DNA from: Bremia lactucae
Lineage: Eukaryota; Oomycota; Peronosporomycetes; Peronosporales; Peronosporaceae
Direction of reading: 5' to 3'
DNA length: 64,000 bases
Assembly: GCF_004359215.1 (NCBI RefSeq)
Contig: NW_027152029.1
Location: 400,225 to 464,224 of the forward strand
The notes under the pieces are model-generated. The model ran no database searches. It saw nothing but the letters and a program-made list of their open reading frames with translations, and was not told where the DNA came from. Positions 1 to 9,550 of the stretch are shown piece by piece; position 1 is the stretch's first letter; each line of letters opens with the position of its first letter. Position numbers and translations under genes: made by a program.

Positions 1-1
1 T

Positions 2-580
2 TTTAAAGTTGAATACAAGCCGGGTAAGTCGAATATCTTGGCTGACGCTTTATTGCGTAGACCAGACTTCGAGGTAAGACACCAGGAAAGCGTCTCTCGT
101 GCTAAGGCACAAGTTGAGTCGTCAACATTGGCAGCCATGAAGGTCTACCACGTGACGAGCTCATTAGCCTCTAAAATAAAAGTGAGCTACAGTCAGGATG
201 ACCATTGTCGCCTGCTGTTGGATCACTTCGGTGGACGAAAGGTTTCCCTTCAGTCGCACCTGAAAGCTAAGTTAAATCGCTTTAGCTACAGCAATGGCCT
301 GTTATGGCATCAGCTATCACCTTGTGATCCCTTGAAAATCTATGTGCCTCATGACACAGATCTCAAGCTGATGATCCTTCACGAGCTCCATGATGCGCCA
401 TCTAGTGGGCATTTGGGCCGTGAAAAGATATATTTACGAGTGTCAGAGGGATTTTGGTGGCCACTCCTATATAGATGGGTGGCCAACTTTATTCGCTCTT
501 GCGAACAGTGTCAGCGCATTAAGCCTGAACCGTCCAGCAGTGCGCCACTGAAGCCGCTACCAACTGTTGGAAGTCAGTAA
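2..580 (+). pseudogene. pol fragment: RNase H tail and integrase H2C2 zinc-binding domain (element A)
   Basis: One open frame enters from outside the window. It begins with the conserved RNase H ending (YKPGKSNILADAL, then RRPDF) and, after a variable linker, contains the integrase N-terminal zinc-binding domain: HELHDAPSSGHLG, then WWP, then CEQCQR at about 380-530. This domain binds zinc and helps multimerise integrase. The frame ends at a stop around 578-580, just where the integrase core motif should begin. The core continues in another frame, so a one-base shift disrupts pol here. The family assignment is strong; the fragment is not functional on its own. Confidence 0.85.
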
Positions 581-1048
581 GTCTGGACTTCATGTTTGGC
601 ATGCCACCCGATCATAAGGGTCGGACGGGGCTCTTCGTCTTTGTAGACAGACTGAGCAAAACGGTGCATTTAGCACCATGTAAAACATCGATTACAGGCA
701 AGGAGGCAGCTCTCTTGTTCCTTAATCATGTATACCGACTACACGGGATGTCTGAGTTTATAGTATCGGACCGGGATCCACACTTTTACGACTGATTTTT
801 GGCGTCATGCGTTTGAGCTGCTAGATAGCAAGCTCCACATGTCGTCCGCAGATCATACCCAGACCGATGGCCGAACAGAACGTGCCAATCGGATTTTGGC
901 GGATGTCTTACGCACTATAGCAACCCCCAAAAAGTGGAGCAAGTAATTGACCTTTGGAGTTCGCTATAAATAACAGTGTCCACGCCAGTTCGGTGAGACC
1001 CCGTTTTTTATTAACAGACTGCGCCATCATCGGACGCCAGTCTCGTTT
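581..1048 (+). pseudogene. pol fragment: frameshifted integrase catalytic core (element A)
   Basis: The DDE integrase core is spread over several frames. The first catalytic Asp region (SLDFMFGMP) is near 585-605 and the second (VSDRDPHF) near 757-790, where the frame is lost at once. The third catalytic residue region (QTDGRTERANR) is near 862-893. The later conserved stretch on random-site capture (NNSVHAS-like) is near 970-990 with a stop. The order and spacing match a Ty3/Gypsy integrase. At least three frame breaks mean it cannot give an active enzyme. Confidence 0.8.
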
Positions 1049-1753
1049 GTGCGCAGCCCGAGTCTTAGTGGGGGAGGGCCCTTCACTACGCTCAGTGCGA
1101 AAGAGGGACATAGTTTTGTCAATATGACGATGACCCGCGAGGGTATCATCTTAACGACAGAAACTTGCCCTAGTGACCCTGCCAGTTTAGCAGTGGTCAA
1201 TAAAACCACACCTTATGACCGATCTCTCGGCGGTATCATAGGCAAGTTTGATGCTGAAAGCGTGAGCGAGGCTCAACGCTTTGTGTATGAGCGATTAGTC
1301 ATCACACGAAAAGTCCGTGACGCGATGGCAAGCGCACAGGACAAGCAAAAAGAATATGCTGACCGAAATGGTCGCAAAAATAATGAACGCTTTAGAGTGG
1401 GTGAAAATGTACTATCAAGTACTGATACCCTGCCTAAAAATGCAATGTCTGTACTACCTGGAGGTACTGCGAAGTTGTTGCCGCGTTTCTTTGGGCCCTT
1501 TACGGTGGTAGAAGAGGTTGGAGACCAAAATTATAGGCTCACCCTTCCCCCGTGTACTAAGACGCACCCCGTATTTTACGTGGGTCGTCTAAAACGGTAT
1601 GTAGACCCAAATGAGGTCACATACCCCCATCTGTCTAAGGAGACCGATGGTGATGCCGACTGTGAGTCGAGCGTCGTTCGGCGAAACACTAGCAGCCGAC
1701 CGACGCCTCCCACTACGAACAGGACTCGGAGAGCGAGGACATCACGCGAGTAA
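1049..1753 (+). pseudogene. pol fragment: integrase C-terminal GPY/F domain and linker (element A)
   Basis: An uninterrupted frame of 234 codons runs from the end of the integrase core through its C-terminal domain. The signature FFGPFTVVEEVGDQNYRL is followed by HPVFYVGRLKRY at about 1485-1600. This DNA-binding GPY/F module is typical of chromoviral integrases and precedes the chromodomain. The tail after about 1620 is low-complexity (Ser/Thr/Pro/Arg). The reverse strand of the same stretch carries the end of the antisense coding region. Element K has a close homologue at 55151-55543 on the minus strand. Confidence 0.85.
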
Positions 1754-2015
1754 CGCGGACCCCTCAGCATTTTCCACTCAATGAGGTCCAAGCGAGTCTT
1801 TAGGCGTTCATAACCCTGACGAGCCTTCGCTCGGACATCAAAAATATCCGAGGTCAGTCGCGAGACTTGACCCTCGCATTCCGCAATACATCGTTTAGCA
1901 GCGCTTAAGGCCTGTGATTGAACGGACGAGGGTAAGGCAGCCGCGAGTAGGTGGCCGAGATCGCCAATCCTATCGGGCGCCGCCTGCACTAATGGATGAG
2001 GGTGGGAATTAATGC

Positions 2016-2190
2016 TTTCTTGTTGAAAGGTTGCTTGCCCACCGCTACGTGTGGCAAAGGTATCAGATCCTCGCCCAATGGAGAGGTTACCCGAAGAGTT
2101 TCAACTCTTGGGAACCGATCGATACCCTACGTATTGATGTGCCCGGCTTGGTGACTGCCTATGAAAAGGAGCACCAGCCGAGGCCTCTTC
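2016..2190 (+). pseudogene. Integrase-fused chromodomain (element A)
   Basis: The plus-strand frame reads FLVERLLAHRYVWQRYQILA and continues QWRGYPKSFNSWEP, then VPGLVTAYEKEH. This is a complete chromodomain with the aromatic and W-x-GYP...SWEP core. Chromodomains at the integrase C-terminus direct integration to modified chromatin and define chromoviruses. The domain itself is unbroken but is separated from the GPY/F frame by stops. Chromodomains at the same place occur in C, I, J, K and L. Confidence 0.85.
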
Positions 2191-3239
2191 GCTAGTCTCA
2201 AATGGACTAGCAGAAGCAGCGTTGTGAGAAGAAACAGGCGGTACAATACCGCCCATGATTTTTTTCACACGCAAGCGGGCGAAATTAATTCGTTTGCGAC
2301 CGCTGTTTTATCGCATCAGAATGCGGATGAATGCGGCGCGAGAATTCTGCCTCGTATTGGTCGGGCGTTTCATTCGAACGCAATACGACCGGGATCGTGA
2401 AAATACGCTCAAGCGATTTTTCCTGAGCCCCATATGACTTAAAGACGCCGTAATAAATATGCGCGTCTAGAAGAGCGCGCTCTAGGAGCGACGCTCTTGG
2501 CCCGTTTTAAGGGGACATTTAGATGGAGGGCATCAGTGATATGCCACCCGTCAGATAGCCACGGTCAAAACGACTGGCTTGTGACACCGACTGGGCACGT
2601 TTACGCGTTGTCGGCGGAGCTTTAGGCTCCGAATCCTCTATGTCAGAACCATTATGGATAATGGTCTGAGCATAAGGCGTTGTGGTTAAACCTAACGGAG
2701 AAGCGGCTGCGCCTTTATAGGCAGCGCTCTCATAGCTTGTCGCTGCGTTATTTAGCGCAGACGACGAGACAGCATTCGTAAATGTTGCTGTCTCCATGTT
2801 GTAAGCCATGAGAGAAGTTTGGATGGGCAATAATGCGCCATCATCCTTCCTCATAAGCTCGTTGTCCGCATCAGTATTATGAGGTGACGGCAACGGTGTC
2901 GACTCATTGTAGTCGACAATGAGCGACGAATTTACATTCTCACAATGAAAGTGGGATGGATCATTCAGTTCAGTTAACGCGACAGCAGCAGTAGCTGTCG
3001 ACGTTGTAACTGTGGCACTGAGCGACGGCAGCGTATTAATGCGGTGCGTGCGCTTCGTGCGTGGTTGGGTGGGTGTCTTTGCAGACGACCCACCAGCTTG
3101 GCTTCTTTGTAGGTGGCATGTTTGGCGCCGTGTATGAGAACACAGGTCGCTACAGTGATTAAGGGAACTAAGCGGCGTGTAAGGCAGCTCGCTGTTTCTC
3201 GCTCCTCTTTGACGAATTCCAAAATGTAGATTCGTTCTT

Positions 3240-3251
3240 AAAGGGGGAAGA
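3240..3251 (+). other. Polypurine tract of element A
   Basis: AAAGGGGGAAGA sits directly before the proposed LTR start. Families 2 and 3 have an equivalent purine tract immediately before their 3' LTR TG (for example before 17431 and 49951). It would prime plus-strand DNA synthesis. Confidence 0.6.
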
Positions 3252-3786
3252 TGGGGCAACGGTCTAAAGTTGCCCTAATGTTACACAGTCCCCGTTAAGT
3301 ACACTTGGTGTACTTAAGGGAATGGTCAATTACTTAAATAAAATAATTAGACCCCTCACTATGGTGTGGTTCACATTTGTGACCAACCCTTGTGTATGTG
3401 ATGCCCATAGGTGTATTCACATTATGAGGGATGACGCCTAGCATCATCCATGATGACGGCTAGTGTCATCCGTTACGCGAGGTATCTAGAAATATATGCT
3501 CGCAATACATATAAGTGTTGTCTGCAGGGATGACATTTGTGATTGGTAAAAATAGGTATTTATATTTAATGCGATTATATGTGAATCAGTCTAAAACTAC
3601 TTTCTACTTAGTAGAAAGTAGTTTGCACTAGGAGTCTGATTACCGTTCCCGTGACGACACTTTACTAGAGTACTTAGTGCGTTGGGTGAGGTCGCTACGG
3701 CGCCCACCACAACTACCTCACCGCACGCAAGAGGAGCTGGTTAAACCGCTTCCTCGCTTAGCTACGGTGTGTGTCTAAGTAGAGCA
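3252..3786 (+). repeat. 3' LTR of element A (family 1), right end approximate
   Basis: It begins TG directly after the purine tract and ends near AGTAGAGCA, after which family 2 sequence begins. Internally there is a palindrome-like segment near 3290-3322 (TACACTTGGTGTA) and another near 3600-3625 (CTACTTTCTACTTAGTAGAA). No second copy is present to fix the boundaries; an alternative left end is TGTTACACAG at 3279. Confidence 0.55.
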
Positions 3787-4837
3787 TGGACGCATTACGA
3801 CGTGCCCGCCTAAACGATGGATCATAAGGTCCATCGGAAAACGCTCGTCCCTGGCACTTGTAAATAGATTGCAAAACGTCAATCGCATCGCGCATCTCGA
3901 TAAAGATGCAAGCCCTTCCCCAGGGCGAAGAAAAGGATTAGAATACCCTTTTTCTCGTTTCGTGTTGTCATCACAACACGGACAGGGATCACCCCACGTG
4001 AGGCATGGAAGTCCCGCCTCACGAGACAGCCGATGCAATTTAAACCTTGCATTCGTTTTTCAAAGTTAACGCGAATCGCGTTAAGTCTTTGAAGCCAGGC
4101 TTCGCGTCCAATGTCTTTGACGTTGCGAATAAACGCGTTCCAGCTTGCATCAACGAGATTTTATCTTGCGTGTTGTTGCAACTAAACCATCGATACTTAA
4201 GAAAAGCATCGAGTTAAAAATCTTCCTTAGCGCGAAAATTCTTCGCGCTGGGATAAAGATGTAGCTTTGTCGCAATAAATAAAGGAAATTTGTTGTGAGG
4301 AGTAGTCTTTCCAAACAAGCTACTGACTAGCCGTTCGGGCAAAAGCCACAGCTTCTTCTCAGGGGCAAGACGATACATTTTATTGTCCGCACTCTCCTGA
4401 GTGGTACCCACTGAAGCAGGTGTACCACAAGAACTTTTATTACGATGGCTTACGCCGCCGTCATCACCACGCACAGGGATAAGTGCGGGTGAAGGCACGG
4501 GAGACGGTGCTGGCGATGGGGAATCATCCTCCTCGTCGGAACCAAACATGCTATAGCGAACGCTATTAGCACACCCATCCGATTGAGCCCTCTCATTTGA
4601 AGGCTCATAGTCAGTCGCCTGACGACGTTCAGGCGACTGTTCTGCTCTCCCCGAGTCCGCCATTTCGTCTGACTCGCATTCGTAGTCGACCTCCAAAGAG
4701 GGGTCGTATCCACGTGGTAAACCACCACGTGCATACACAACATCTAAAGTTGCGCGAGTAGAAGATACTGCGGCAGACGTTCCATCTGCCGCAATAGATA
4801 TCAGTGCGTCACCCGCGGCTGCATGTACCGCAGCCGA
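3775..4837 (-). CDS. Antisense gene fragment of element M (family 2), the most open family 2 copy
   Basis: On the minus strand one frame is open from 4837 down to 4214 (about 207 codons), entering already in phase at the left-truncated N-terminus. It reads an Ala-rich start, then YARGGLPRGYDPSLEVDY, an acidic Ser/Glu stretch, a Ser/Pro-rich stretch and a folded-looking part (LLPERLVSSLFGKTTPHNKF and PLFIATKL). After a stop at 4214 the homology continues (LDAFLKYRWFSC), then in another frame at 4038-3775 with the Cys signature HRLSREAGLPCLTWGDPCPC. B and C carry the same text. No known domain is recognised. M is truncated at both ends and has at least two breaks. Confidence 0.6.
3787..4837 (+). 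mobile_element. Element M: 3' remnant of a family 2 chromovirus, host of element A
   Basis: The sequence aligns with 16260-17280 of unit B and 24850-25870 of unit C. It starts inside the end of the chromodomain (the plus frame reads THYD ... KVHR, against RQYD ... KVHL in B) and runs through the antisense coding region. At about 4838 it switches abruptly to an unrelated family 4 LTR scrap, sharing a short G run at the junction. The true 3' LTR is missing. Confidence 0.75.
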
Positions 4838-5066
4838 AGGGGGAACTGCACTTTATTTAATTATTCAAATCTAAAAACCTTACCCTAGTTAATTAAAATA
4901 GGTTTTGGCCACCAGATTTATATCTGGCGGCGACCACATTTGTTACCCATAATAAAAGAATGGGATTTAAGTAATTAGCTATTTTAAAATAGGATAAAAG
5001 GGTATTTTGCCCATAAAGTAAATGTACCACAACAACGGTTCTCCAACCGATGTGTGCCCTATTACA
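4838..5066 (-). repeat. Family 4 LTR fragment
   Basis: From GGGGAACTGCAC the sequence matches the second half of the LTR at 26751-27237 and of 63196-63847, ending in the shared terminus GATGTGTGCCCTATTACA. The first half of the LTR is missing and is replaced by element M. The orientation matches the other two copies, so the element sense is minus. Confidence 0.8.
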
Positions 5067-6085
5067 GGTTTGGTGCAGAAAAGAAAAGGCCAACAGCCTT
5101 TCGATGATGTCACGACTTCATAACTTAGAACGTACTTTTTCTGTTAAAGCCGACCCGCAAAACTTTCGATTCTTTTAGCCAAAAATTCGCTCTGCGTGAT
5201 TTTTCCAAGCTGCGTTTAGCAGTTTTTGCTCTTTTGTTAGGCGGCCGTTTCGACGAGAGTGGACATCTTGGTCTATTTGTTCTATATGGAAAAGAAAATG
5301 CTAGCGCTTTGACTTTGCTTTTGTCATCAATCTCCGAGTTTCTGTCAATTATTTAAACCTCACTGGTGAAAGACAAACCATATAAGTGCGTATCCTAGCC
5401 TGTTATCCCCGAGTACCTATTATCCGTTGAGCAATAACCTTTCCACAAAGAATTATTTGTTCATTATGACCGACGCTTTTATTTTATCTAATACTGTCAG
5501 AATCATCTTGTTCAGACCGACTCAAGGTGTTCGCGTCCGTCTGCAGTTTTAATTCAAAGACGTGATTTGCGCCCGCCGCCATGCGAAGCCTTCAACACTT
5601 TGGATCGCATGCTGCCACAACGTCCGTTAGGTTGCGGCGTCTACGTCAATCTTTTCTAAATTTATCTCGTTGCTTCGAACATATGTATGCATTGAGGAGA
5701 CCTATGTGATTCCTCAAAATGCCGTTTGCTTGCAACATGGTGAACCAAATATAAGCAGCCGATATACTTGCCGCAAGCATAATAAATGGGATTAGCACTA
5801 ATAGAAGGCAGTGATTCTTTTAAAATGTCTTGCATTCAAACGAGTTGTAGTTTTCAGTCGACAGTGTACATTATTGCAGCAAGACTGCGCGACTCGTACC
5901 AAACTTTGGCCGCGTCAGCTTATCAAAAGATACATCACACCAAGCTCGTAAATCTTTAATAATTACACAACAGCAGAATGCTGGTAGCTTTGGTGATAAA
6001 GGCCTCGCTTGGCTTTGGCGAAAGAGTCTGCGCCTTCTCACGAAATCTTAGTTAGCAGATTGCTAAAGCAGACAGGAGGACCCGC

Positions 6086-6154
6086 ACCATATTGGTAACC
6101 TGCTCACCACGAAGCTGCAAAAAGGCTTCGAGGTGAGCAGGTGACCAATATGGT
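6086..6154. repeat. 30-bp inverted repeat with 9-bp loop
   Basis: The left arm 6086-6115 (ACCATATTGGTAACCTGCTC...) pairs with the right arm 6125-6154 at 28 of 30 positions around the loop TGCAAAAAG. It could extrude as a cruciform or form a hairpin RNA, or be the core of a small foldback element. No flanking target duplication was identified. Confidence 0.85.
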
Positions 6155-6201
6155 ACGCAAGATAAGTCTTCATTAAAAATTAAGGATGCACGCTTTATGA
6201 T

Positions 6202-6639
6202 GTGCATTGTTGGGAAGGAGCGCCGTTTATGTTGAAATGTCATTTTTACCATTTGGCGGGGTATGCTTTGTTGCGAGTAATAATGCATGCTGCTCACAAT
6301 AGATACATCGCCGAAGCAACGGCGCTGTTGAGTCAAGAAGAATACTTTGCAGCTGTGCCAAACTTCGTAGATGCGGAAGATTTTATAGATATTGAAGGGA
6401 CAGGCGCACCTAATTTTATTTTATTTAGTGCGAGCACTGATTGGCCGACTGGTGGTCGGGCCTTGCAGCCAACGTTTCAGTCACTGACCAATCAGAATCT
6501 GCAAGTTATAATACGCGGGTACTCAGCAAGTACATTCGTCCTGAGTATGCTTATCTTGGCCCCTTTATTTGCTTACTGCCCGTTACTATTCATTAACGTA
6601 CGTAAGAGCAATCGTTTTCTTACATTCAATGCAATTTAA
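6202..6639 (+). CDS. Unassigned open frame, 145 codons
   Basis: The frame is uninterrupted and moderately long for this AT-rich stretch. The middle part (EEYFAAVPNFVDAEDFIDIE) is acidic, and the C-terminal part has a hydrophobic stretch (FVLSMLILAPLFAYCPLLFI) that could be a membrane segment. No family is recognised, and there is no secretion signal at the N-terminus. It may be a chance frame, an exon or a gene remnant. It lies 48 bp after the inverted repeat. Confidence 0.25.
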   Translation: MHCWEGAPFMLKCHFYHLAGYALLRVIMHAAHNRYIAEATALLSQEEYFAAVPNFVDAEDFIDIEGTGAPNFILFSASTDWPTGGRALQPTFQSLTNQNLQVIIRGYSASTFVLSMLILAPLFAYCPLLFINVRKSNRFLTFNAI

Positions 6640-7246
6640 TAAGCGGCTCTGTATATCTCGGCGAATAGCAGCACACATATGTTAGCTTTTCTATGCTAAC
6701 CATCTCGCGGGCAACGTGTATGGGGGCGGTATTGCAGCTGTTGATTATAGATCTTGGCTGAATAGCACCGCGTAAAGGCGGAGTTTCTTAACGCCTTTTA
6801 GCTCAAACGTGCAACTTGGGAATCACTGCTTTCGCAGATGGGACTTGCCGTTGCAGTTGGGCTTAGCAACGTACCCTGTTTTTATTATTGGCCGAGTTAA
6901 CGGAACATTCTGCCCGGAAGCCTTAACCCTGACAGTTTGACAACCCACGCGGTTAAATGTTAGATTTGATACCATTTAGAGTCAATTGATCATTTATCTC
7001 GAGTTAGCCTGCTTGGGTGCCTTCACATTAATTAAGTTATAATCATTGTTGAATTTGCCCCAGAGCCCCGATCTCTGAACACTGCGCCTTCATCGACTGT
7101 CCATCCAGCCGCCTGTTTCTGTGTTTTTACTACAAGCAGCAGTCTCGTTGAAGCTTTTCATATTCGCGTTCACTGAGGGTCCGTCAATTGCATCGACCCA
7201 CATCATATAAAATTATTCACCCTCAATACGTTCAGATCAAAGTCCT

Positions 7247-7960
7247 ATGAGCGCTACCGTCGTGCAGTATCCTGTAGAGCCTCGCATATCACGCTCGCGG
7301 CTCTCGAACCAGGTGTCAGCCGCCAAACAATGCTGTGGTGTCCACGTGCGGGTGCCGTCGGAGCGCATCGCTCTGGTACTGGACATGGATGAGTGCCTTG
7401 TACACAGCAAGTTTCAAAACGAGGTTGAACACCGCCAGAATGAGTTTCGCCCGGAGCACCTCAAAGATTACACAGATTCGTTTGAAATTGTTATGAATGA
7501 CGGGGAGAGCGTTGTAGTAAACAAGCGGCCTGGTCTTGATCAGTTCCTTAAAGAGGCTGCCAAACACTATGATTTGTATGTCTTCACTGCCGGTCTCGAG
7601 GCTTATGGGAAGCCTGTTTTGGATGCAATCGATCCCAAGGGCAATCTTTTTGCTGGTCGTTTTTTTCGCGAGTCATGCAAACAACGAAAAGGAATGTTTT
7701 TGAAAGACCTGAGCGTGATACGCGGTGGTGAATTATCTCGTATTATACTTGTCGACAACAATCCCGTGTCATTTCTTATGCAGCCCAGCAACGGAATCCC
7801 CGTGCCGAGTTTCTATGATGACTCGAATGATCGGACGCTTAAGTCACTAACCAAGGTGCTGGCTAGTTTACAGGATGTTGACGACGTTCGTCCACGGCTA
7901 CATCAGCTTTTTCATCTGGCAGATTTGCTGGCTGAGCACAAACGTCTTATTCTAGGGTGA
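7247..7960 (+). CDS. FCP1/SCP-type HAD phosphatase (NLI-interacting-factor domain protein)
   Basis: A complete intronless frame of 237 codons. Residues 41-53 read IALVLDMDECLVH, the phosphatase motif I (DxDx[T/V]): D46 is the expected nucleophile and D48 the acid/base. The usual Thr two residues on is Cys50. Motif II is YVFTAGLEAYG (T114). The Lys region is FLKDLSVIRG (K153), and the second acidic motif is IILVDNNPVSF (D170, N171). The C-terminal half GIPVPSFYDDSNDRTLKSL follows the family pattern (IPI.SW.DD..D.EL). Proteins of this family dephosphorylate phosphoserine, classically on the RNA polymerase II C-terminal domain; a related branch is Tim50. No transit peptide, transmembrane segment or BRCT domain is obvious, so it most resembles small CTD-phosphatase-like proteins. 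The substrate cannot be inferred. It is the only apparently intact gene in the window and is surrounded by transposons. The start is the first ATG in frame. Confidence 0.85.
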   Translation: MSATVVQYPVEPRISRSRLSNQVSAAKQCCGVHVRVPSERIALVLDMDECLVHSKFQNEVEHRQNEFRPEHLKDYTDSFEIVMNDGESVVVNKRPGLDQFLKEAAKHYDLYVFTAGLEAYGKPVLDAIDPKGNLFAGRFFRESCKQRKGMFLKDLSVIRGGELSRIILVDNNPVSFLMQPSNGIPVPSFYDDSNDRTLKSLTKVLASLQDVDDVRPRLHQLFHLADLLAEHKRLILG

Positions 7961-8311
7961 TTATATGAGAGTAGATTGCGTTGTGCGGATTCCTCCGTGG
8001 GTGTGGATTGGCCTTGCGGGACCGCTTTCGAGCGAGATTAAGCGTAAAAGTAGCAAGTATTTAAGCAAAGTGCCATGTGGTAATGTGAAGAGTACGAGGA
8101 AATTTCGATATTTAGAAGCTACAAAGATGTAATTGTTGCAGTTGGGTAGAAGCAGCCCAAAACCAATATATATATAAATAAATATATATACAATCTTAAA
8201 CCCTACAACCAACGACCAGATAACGATTTTAACAGGATGCATTTGTCCTGGGTACTTTTACGAAACCTCATTATTTGCCAAAAAAACGTTCACTACGCTG
8301 GAGAATTCACC
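7961..8311. other. 3' flank of the phosphatase gene with an AT-rich microsatellite
   Basis: No gene was recognised. A short TA-rich tract (ATATATATATAAATAAATATATATA) lies around 8166-8193. Polyadenylation signals could not be assigned with confidence. Confidence 0.5.
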
Positions 8312-8994
8312 CTTATGCAGGCCTTCCCAGCTTCAGTAGTTCAAAAGGCCCGCAAAAAGACTTCTCAATAATTGTGTAATTTCTTTGTTAAATAGCAAGA
8401 TGCTTTTTCAGCAAAGAAATTACGAGCGAAAGCCGACAAACCTGAAACATAAGGAAATTGTGGCTTGCTTGCGCCCATGGTAGGTACAAAAAAGACCCCT
8501 AAGGTAAGTATGCAGTTCCGCGAAAGTTGGTAGAAGTAAAGTAAAATAAATTCATCCTTAGCTTGACAGCCAAAGACCAACTAACATGCATGCGCAAGAG
8601 CACACCTCCGACCCTTGTCGCTATTTTCCAGCTCTCCCTCTTGCTCGATTTGCTGCTCTTTCTTTTCGCTCCTCTTACGACTTGGCAATCAACTGCGGGC
8701 GCTCTTGGCTTTTTCTCACCTATTAAAAACAGTACATCTAACATCGCCAAGCAAAAACACGGTTTCTGATGTGCTCAAGGACAGTCACACCCATTACACT
8801 ACTCTCATGTAGATAGTTAAGATGTGTGGCTATTGCGATTCCCTAATGTAATTTAGAGTGTGTGATGGTGTACCAAAGTCCAAAAGGGGATCTAACAACG
8901 ACTAAAAGAATATGTTAATTTTGCGATATAGCGGAATAATAAATATGTTTTACGTTGTCATTTTTAATCTGTAGTTTCTATCTAATCAACAAAC
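8312..8994. repeat. Duplicated segment, copy 1
   Basis: From CTTATGCAGGCCTTCCCAGC onward this ~680-bp sequence is repeated, almost without change, at 9551-10231 (offset 1239 bp). It has no recognised retroelement coding. Short open frames in it (8563-8769 plus, 8499-8750 minus) are duplicated too but match no family I know. An inverted 10-mer (AATTTCTTTG / CAAAGAAATT) lies at about 8377-8421. The copy ends at an LTR start at 8995, preceded by AACAAAC rather than AACAC as in copy 2. Confidence 0.9.
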
Positions 8995-9276
8995 TGTAAC
9001 GGGGTGTATCGTTACATGAAATTAACACTTAAATGTTGTTCATTAATATATTATCTAAAAGGCAGATAATATTTGGAGAACATTATTTTATATAGTAATG
9101 TTCAGAAAGCTTATCCATAAATAGGTACAGGCCATTATATCTACTCGCTCGCGGTCCAGTCGGCACTGGACGCGCGCAAACAGATAGACAGATAAGGCTT
9201 TCTTACATGTTTTATAAAAGTAAATAATTAAGTTAGTAAGAAATAGATAGCAACAGAAGAGCTTAATTATGTTAAG
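8995..9276 (+). repeat. Truncated, mosaic family 2 LTR
   Basis: It starts TGTAACGGGGTGTATCGTTACA. For about the first 148 bp it is nearly identical to the LTR at 10232. It then switches to a different LTR variant (GGTCCAGTCGGCACTGGACGCGCGC) also found in the LTRs at 17431 and 20655. The 3' end is lost where an unrelated sequence (GGAACCGGTATAGACCCC) begins. Confidence 0.8.
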
Positions 9277-9550
9277 GGAACCGGTATAGACCCCCCTTTT
9301 GCTAAAGCCACACACACACCTTTTTGCTATAGCCACACACACACCTTTTTGCTATAGCCACACACCCTTCCCGTCTGTATTAAATAAAGACGTCATATAA
9401 AATATTTTCACTGTATGGTCATTCCATAGATCCCCCCAAATTACATCTTAAAACCGATATAGCCAGACCCCTTAAATATCTATTTCTGTATTTATGATAT
9501 TAGCGTAATGGTAGCAACTTGTTGACAACTAGAATTTAATATTGAGAAAC
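9277..9550. repeat. Spacer with 25-bp minisatellite, related in inverted orientation to the right flank of the 16-kb array
   Basis: The 25-bp unit GCTATAGCCACACACACACC plus a T5 run is repeated about 2.7 times at 9301-9367. The stretch GGAACCGGTATAGACCCCCC ... CCACACACCCTTCCCGTCTGT (9277-9378) is the approximate reverse complement of 26473-26533. No gene was seen. Confidence 0.7.

Larger units (their letters stand above)
1576..3259 (-). pseudogene. Antisense coding region opposite the 3' end of pol (element A, family 1)
   Basis: The minus strand holds two long open pieces, 3259-2519 (246 codons) and 1989-1576 (137 codons), with broken coding between. Elements A and K share the same features in the same order: an acidic patch (NGSDIEDSEPKAPP here, NGSDAEEPELEAPP in K), a block with IPVVLRSNETPDQYEAEF here and IPVVLHSNESTDHYEAEY in K, and a heptad-like stretch near the end (VSRLTSDIFDVRAKARQGYE here; VSRLASDLDDIRSKDRQGSQ in K). 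Such shared amino-acid text argues for a real gene running against pol rather than chance openness. The function is unknown. The exact start is not resolved, and 3259 may lie inside the LTR. Confidence 0.6.
1..3786 (+). mobile_element. Element A: 3' half of a Ty3/Gypsy chromovirus (family 1), left end outside window
   Basis: The window opens inside pol. In order one reads the last part of RNase H, the integrase zinc-binding domain, a frameshifted integrase core, the GPY/F C-terminal domain, a chromodomain, a long antisense coding region, a purine tract and an LTR-like end. The right end abuts sequence homologous to the chromodomain/antisense region of family 2 elements (B, C), so A was inserted into an older element of another family. 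Several frameshifts make it non-autonomous. The closest relative in the window is element K. The exact right end is uncertain by about 15 bp because no second LTR copy is present. Confidence 0.85.
5067..7246. other. Non-repetitive stretch upstream of the phosphatase gene
   Basis: About 2.2 kb with no recognised retroelement coding. It contains the inverted repeat at 6086-6154 and an unassigned open frame at 6202-6639. The last 200 bp are presumably the promoter region of the gene starting at 7247; no oomycete initiator motif could be called with confidence. Nothing else was identified. Confidence 0.5.

Noticed and set aside
8499..8769. Open frames on both strands in the duplicated segment (and again at 9738-10008)
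   Set aside because: Short, mutually overlapping, no recognisable domain; their repetition only reflects the segment duplication.
9301..9367. CRISPR-like array from the 25-bp repeat
   Set aside because: Units are directly adjacent with no spacers; it is a minisatellite in eukaryotic DNA.
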